Source of the DNA: Dissophora ornata
Lineage: Eukaryota > Mortierellomycota > Mortierellomycetes > Mortierellales > Mortierellaceae
Length of the DNA: 10,879 nt
Assembly (NCBI GenBank): GCA_025201705.1
Contig: MU617554.1
Coordinates: forward strand, 1-10,879
Reading direction: 5' to 3'
Under the pieces are notes generated by a model, which searched no databases, had not been told where the DNA came from, and saw only the letters and a program-made list of their open reading frames with translations. Positions 8,418 to 10,879 of the stretch are shown here, piece by piece. A program made the position numbers and the translations under genes. Numbering within the stretch: the first letter of the stretch is position 1; each line of letters starts with the position of its first letter.

Positions 8418-8712
8418 GAGGCAACCGATAGTCCAAAGGAGTTTTAATTAAAGTGTAGATATTGTCCAGTGGGATGCACAGCGCACTTTTTATCCGTGGC
8501 AGACGAGCTTTTTTATCCATGGGCAGACGAGCTTTTTTATTTTTAATTTTTTTTTTTTTTTTTTTTTTCTTTGGTGCAGACAGACAGCCCAGCGTCGATG
8601 ATTGTCTCTTTGTTCATTTGCACCTCCCCACCCACATCCCGCGATCTTCTTGGCACTCCAAAAGCACACACATTCCACTACCAGACACAGAGAGAGGAGA
8701 GACAGCACCGCC
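8418..8712. other. Intergenic spacer with 24-bp tandem repeat and T22 tract
   Basis: The 295-nt gap between the TMEM16 stop and the PQ-loop ATG holds two near-identical copies of a unit of about 24 bp (TTTATCC-RTGG-GCAGACGAGC-TTTT type) at about 8487-8535. A T-rich stretch with an unbroken T22 at 8547-8568 follows. The remaining 140 nt before the ATG is C/A-rich (CACCTCCCCACCCAC) and likely forms the promoter and leader of the PQ-loop gene. No canonical AATAAA is seen, and no protein-like frame is present. Confidence 0.6.
8487..8535. repeat. Two tandem copies of a ~24-bp repeat
   Basis: The two copies share GCAGACGAGCTTTTTTAT and differ by one inserted G and one substitution (ATCCGTGGC versus ATCCATGGGC). 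They abut a poly-T region and look like a local tandem duplication in the spacer. Confidence 0.75.
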
Positions 8713-10166
8713 ATGTCAGATACCATAGACCCCACAGACCCTGCTCCCTGGGACATCATCCGGGTGGCGATGGTGGTTGGCCCTGTCAGTGGTTACTTCC
8801 ATCAGTACTACACAATGCACAAGATGAAGACGTCCATGGGGTTCAGCAGCGTCACCTGTGGGGTCCTGATCGTGTCAAGGTACACAGCGAACAGTGCCAA
8901 CACTCGTGTGCTCCTTGCCCTTGTCCACAAGCCTACACTGGGACTAATTAATCTTGTATTCTTCCTGCCAATACTATCTCTGAACACAATCAATCGTATT
9001 AGCATTTTCCGCATCTTTTTCTGGTACGATAGAGGTGTAGAGATGACACTGCAGGTCGCAAGGATGAAGGTCAAAGCCCTGTCCCGCTAATACTAACACG
9101 GACGCTCGCTCTTTTTCTCTTGTTTTTTATATATATTTTATATTGCAGGATTGGTGATCCGTACGTAGTGCAAACAAGCAACCAGCGGTGCTTCGTGTCT
9201 TGTTATTTTACAGAAAAGGGACCCTCAGACATCTTATCATGCCCAATTTTATCTCTAATAGATTCGACATCGCATTGCTGTACCAGTCCATCTTGATGAC
9301 GATCGTACAACTCTTCTTGCTAGAGCTCTGTGTCCGCTATTACCCTTGGACCATCCAATTACCTACCCCTGTCACCCACAACTCACCAGCCCTATTGCGC
9401 TTCAACGCCAACAACCGCAATAATGGCAGTAACAATGGTGTACAGGGTTCAGCCTCTGCCGCTACTTCTGCAACAAGCCAAGGCCCCGATCATGTCATGA
9501 ACAGGGCATCTCGATACCATGGCGTGGGCTGGTATAAGGAACATGCTCTCCTCTTGGGCGCTCATTTCTGGAACTGGCCTACGATCGGTCCTTATTACCT
9601 GTTTCTGACAGTCTTGACACTGGTTGTTGGATTGTCGTTGTGGATCATTGGAAACACTGATTTCTATGTTGGACTACTTGGACTTGCAGTAAGTGGTCTG
9701 CATTGTCACAGATCAGGTTTTTTTTTGTCCGCGCTCTTTTTTTTGATCCTTCATTCATTTTTTTTGTATTTCTTTTCTGTATATAACTATCTGCTAGGCA
9801 CTCGGAATTGAAGCCACAGTGCCACTCCCACAAGCGATCCAGAACTACCGTTCCAAATCCACCGCAGGATTCTCGCCTGCCATCTTGTTGATGTGGGTGA
9901 TTGGTGATTCTTTCAAGACTTATTACTACATCAAGACCCATGCCAAGTATCAGTTTATTGGTTGCGGCATTATTCAGCTCTGTATTGATTGTGTCATCAT
10001 CGCACAGACTGTCATTTACTCAAAGTACTGGAAGGACGCGAGAAGAAGGGGCGGTGGGATTCTTAGTGCCATAAACTTGCAGCAACAGTCTGTATCACAG
10101 GATCATGTTGGAGGCGCTGATGGCAGGTCTAGCTCGGATGCTTTGCTTACGAGCGAGGAGCAATAG
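8713..10166 (+). CDS. PQ-loop membrane protein, Any1/SLC66A2 (PQLC1)-like
   Basis: Five exons (8713-8879, 9003-9023, 9149-9160, 9262-9688, 9798-10166) give 331 aa. Exons 2 and 3 are only 21 and 12 nt. Phases close exactly, and the joined residues read FFWIGDPFDIALLYQ, matching the family pattern W-x-G-x-x-F...LLxQ between the second and third helices. Repeat 1 (about residues 15-60) contains MHKMKTSMGFSS, but its PQ dipeptide is degenerate (HQ, 30-31). Repeat 2 starts ALGIEATVPLPQ with a true PQ at 220-221 and continues NYRSKSTAGFSP and GDSFKTYYY, as in Any1-type proteins. An Asn/Ser-rich cytosolic loop of about 65 residues splits the two halves (around 97-160). The C-terminal tail is hydrophilic. 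Yeast Any1 opposes the flippases Neo1 and Drs2 at Golgi and endosomes and has been proposed to scramble phospholipids; human SLC66A2 is the related protein. Ortholog status is inferred from motifs. Confidence 0.88.
9003..9023 (+). other. 21-nt microexon of the PQ-loop gene
   Basis: This exon lies between introns 8880-9002 (donor gtacac, acceptor attag) and 9024-9148 (donor gtacga). It completes Ser56, encodes IFRIFF and gives two bases of Trp63. Reading on beyond 9023 gives residues unlike the family and a stop at 9088-9090. Confidence 0.75.
9149..9160 (+). other. 12-nt microexon of the PQ-loop gene
   Basis: Its acceptor is supported by a classic CTAAC branch site at 9092-9096, a T-rich tract and gcag. 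Its donor is gtacgt. It completes Trp63, encodes IGD and supplies two bases of Pro67. Skipping it would join TG to A and create a TGA stop, so the exon is required by the reading frame. Confidence 0.75.
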
Positions 10167-10385
10167 AATTGGGACAAGTAGTAGCAGCCAAAAAAAAAAA
10201 CGGTACTGAGATGTTGTTATTCCGTCAGCTACGCACGTTATTATTTTGGAGCGATAGATAGGAAAAAAAAAAATTGTAGATACCACACTCGGTGATAAAC
10301 GTTTTAGAACACGGAAAAAAAAAAAAAACACAGCATGTATTTTTGACCCGGAATGCCTCGGGTATTCCTGCCAAAAACTCATTGT

Positions 10386-10399
10386 GAATCAGCTGATTC
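10386..10399. repeat. Perfect 14-bp palindrome GAATCAGCTGATTC
   Basis: The sequence equals its own reverse complement and has a central CAGCTG (E-box type) hexamer. It sits in the gap between two convergent genes, next to the candidate AATAAA on the minus strand. It may be a protein-binding site or chance. Confidence 0.7.
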
Positions 10400-10400
10400 C

Positions 10401-10406
10401 TTTATT
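10401..10406 (-). terminator. Candidate polyadenylation signal for the terminal minus-strand gene
   Basis: TTTATT on + reads AATAAA on the minus strand, 41 nt after the proposed TGA stop at 10447-10449. Its distance and orientation fit a fungal poly(A) signal for that gene. Confidence 0.5.
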
Positions 10407-10446
10407 TCAAATTCGGGGTGGGGGGGAAGAGCTATGATCCTTCCTG

Positions 10447-10860
10447 TCAATCATCCTCGTCAAAATTGAACCGCTGCCGTTTAGGCTACGCAACGGCGCA
10501 AAGAGAAGTGTAAACCAGCAACAAGGAGTAAGTCATTTGCTACTGCAAAGTAAAACAAACCATTTCAGAAGAGCGTACAATAGTACATCCCCACACAAAA
10601 CTCACCTTTCGCTGGGTTGCTGGCAAAAACTCTTCTTCGATCTCATATGCTGCCTCGTCTGTCGGAGTATCCGAATGCCCTGTGCTGGATCCGACAGCAG
10701 TGCTGGCACCAGTAGTGCTAAAGGCTGCTGTCACCGCCGCCTCCTCCATTTCAAGATCATCTAGTGCGCCAGCCCAATCGGCGTCGTCGTCCAAGAAAAG
10801 CGCGTTTTCGGGTTGTGTGAGGTCCAAGTCTCCATGTGCAGCGTTGTTGTTGTTCGTTGT
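10447..10860 (-). CDS. Acidic protein of unknown function, C-terminal exons (partial)
   Basis: Two exons on the minus strand are proposed: 10860-10606 and the terminal 10485-10447, separated by a 120-nt intron (donor gtgagt, acceptor gcgtag, phase 0). The first exon follows an in-frame TAG that reads as an acceptor (catag at 10865-10861), so the gene continues beyond the window. The visible 97 residues begin TTNNNNAAHGDLDL, then a strongly acidic stretch (LFLDDDADWAGALDDLEMEE), a Ser/Thr/Ala-rich linker, a second acidic patch (EIEEEF), then KPKRQRFNFDEDD and stop. The basic cluster next to the acidic tail resembles a nuclear localisation signal, so a nuclear or transcription-related protein is possible. 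I do not recognise the family. A closer acceptor at 10544-10543 would instead end the protein directly after Lys (TAG at 10542-10540). Confidence 0.55.
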
Positions 10861-10879
10861 CTATGGGATTTTTTTTTTT
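10861..10879 (-). other. 3' end of an intron cut by the right window edge
   Basis: On the minus strand this reads as an A-run followed by tcccatag. The TAG is in the frame of the adjoining exon, so it is best taken as a splice acceptor. It mirrors the left edge, which also starts in an A-run ahead of an acceptor. Confidence 0.6.

Larger units (their letters stand above)
10167..10446. other. Convergent 3' intergenic region with A-runs and palindromes
   Basis: This 280-nt gap separates the stop codons of the PQ-loop gene (+) and the terminal gene (-). It contains three A-runs (about 10191-10200, 10263-10273 and 10315-10328), an imperfect 19-bp palindrome at 10350-10368 (GGAAT...ATTCC) and a perfect 14-bp palindrome at 10386-10399. 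A G9-type run lies near 10418-10426. No protein-like frame is present. Confidence 0.6.

Noticed and set aside
9024..9090. Exon 2 of the PQ-loop gene reading on to the TAA at 9088
   Set aside because: The residues after FFW in this reading (YDRGVEMTLQ) have no family resemblance, and the protein would lack its second half.
1..10879. Mobile element, CRISPR array, tRNA or rRNA
   Set aside because: No transposase or reverse transcriptase residues, no regularly spaced repeats and no tRNA-like cloverleaf were seen. All repeats found are simple or short tandem repeats.

Overview
The window is a gene-dense stretch of a fungal nuclear genome. Its protein-coding genes are split by short GT-AG introns, mostly 88-125 nt, with GTA-type donors (gtaagt, gtatgt, gtacgt, gtaggt) and TAG/CAG acceptors. 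Intergenic gaps are short and rich in homopolymers and microsatellites. The protein families (fungal TMEM16, Any1-like PQ-loop, SYLF, class V aminotransferase) and the intron style suggest an early-diverging fungus, perhaps Mucoromycota/Mortierellomycotina. That placement is inference, not a sequence match. No rRNA, tRNA, CRISPR array or transposon was seen.

Layout from left to right: (1) the last exon of a PLP-dependent class V aminotransferase on + (15-539). (2) Convergent to it, a three-exon gene on - (3657-683) for a 930-aa single-pass membrane protein. It has a signal peptide, a glycosylated ectodomain and a cytoplasmic kinase-like domain whose catalytic motif is destroyed, so it is a receptor-like pseudokinase. 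(3) A divergent promoter region (3658-4194) carrying pyrimidine-rich leaders on both sides. (4) A three-exon SYLF-domain protein on + (4195-5465). (5) A five-exon TMEM16/anoctamin-family calcium-dependent lipid scramblase or channel on + (5797-8417). (6) A five-exon PQ-loop protein of the Any1/SLC66A2 type on + (8713-10166), with two consecutive tiny exons of 21 and 12 nt. (7) The 3' end of an acidic, probably nuclear, unrecognised protein on - (10860-10447).

Genes 4-6 lie head to tail and all concern membrane lipids: SYLF domains bind phosphoinositides, TMEM16 proteins scramble phospholipids, and Any1-type PQ-loop proteins act in flippase/scramblase balance at Golgi and endosomes. Fungal gene order does not imply co-transcription, so a shared role is only a hypothesis. 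The two window ends sit in homopolymer runs inside introns, which suggests that assembly breaks define the window. All exon models are hand-built from reading frames, splice consensus, phase and family similarity. The most notable observations are the pseudokinase receptor, the tandem microexons, the repeated 14-mer just upstream of the TMEM16 start, and the opposed microsatellites between the divergent genes.
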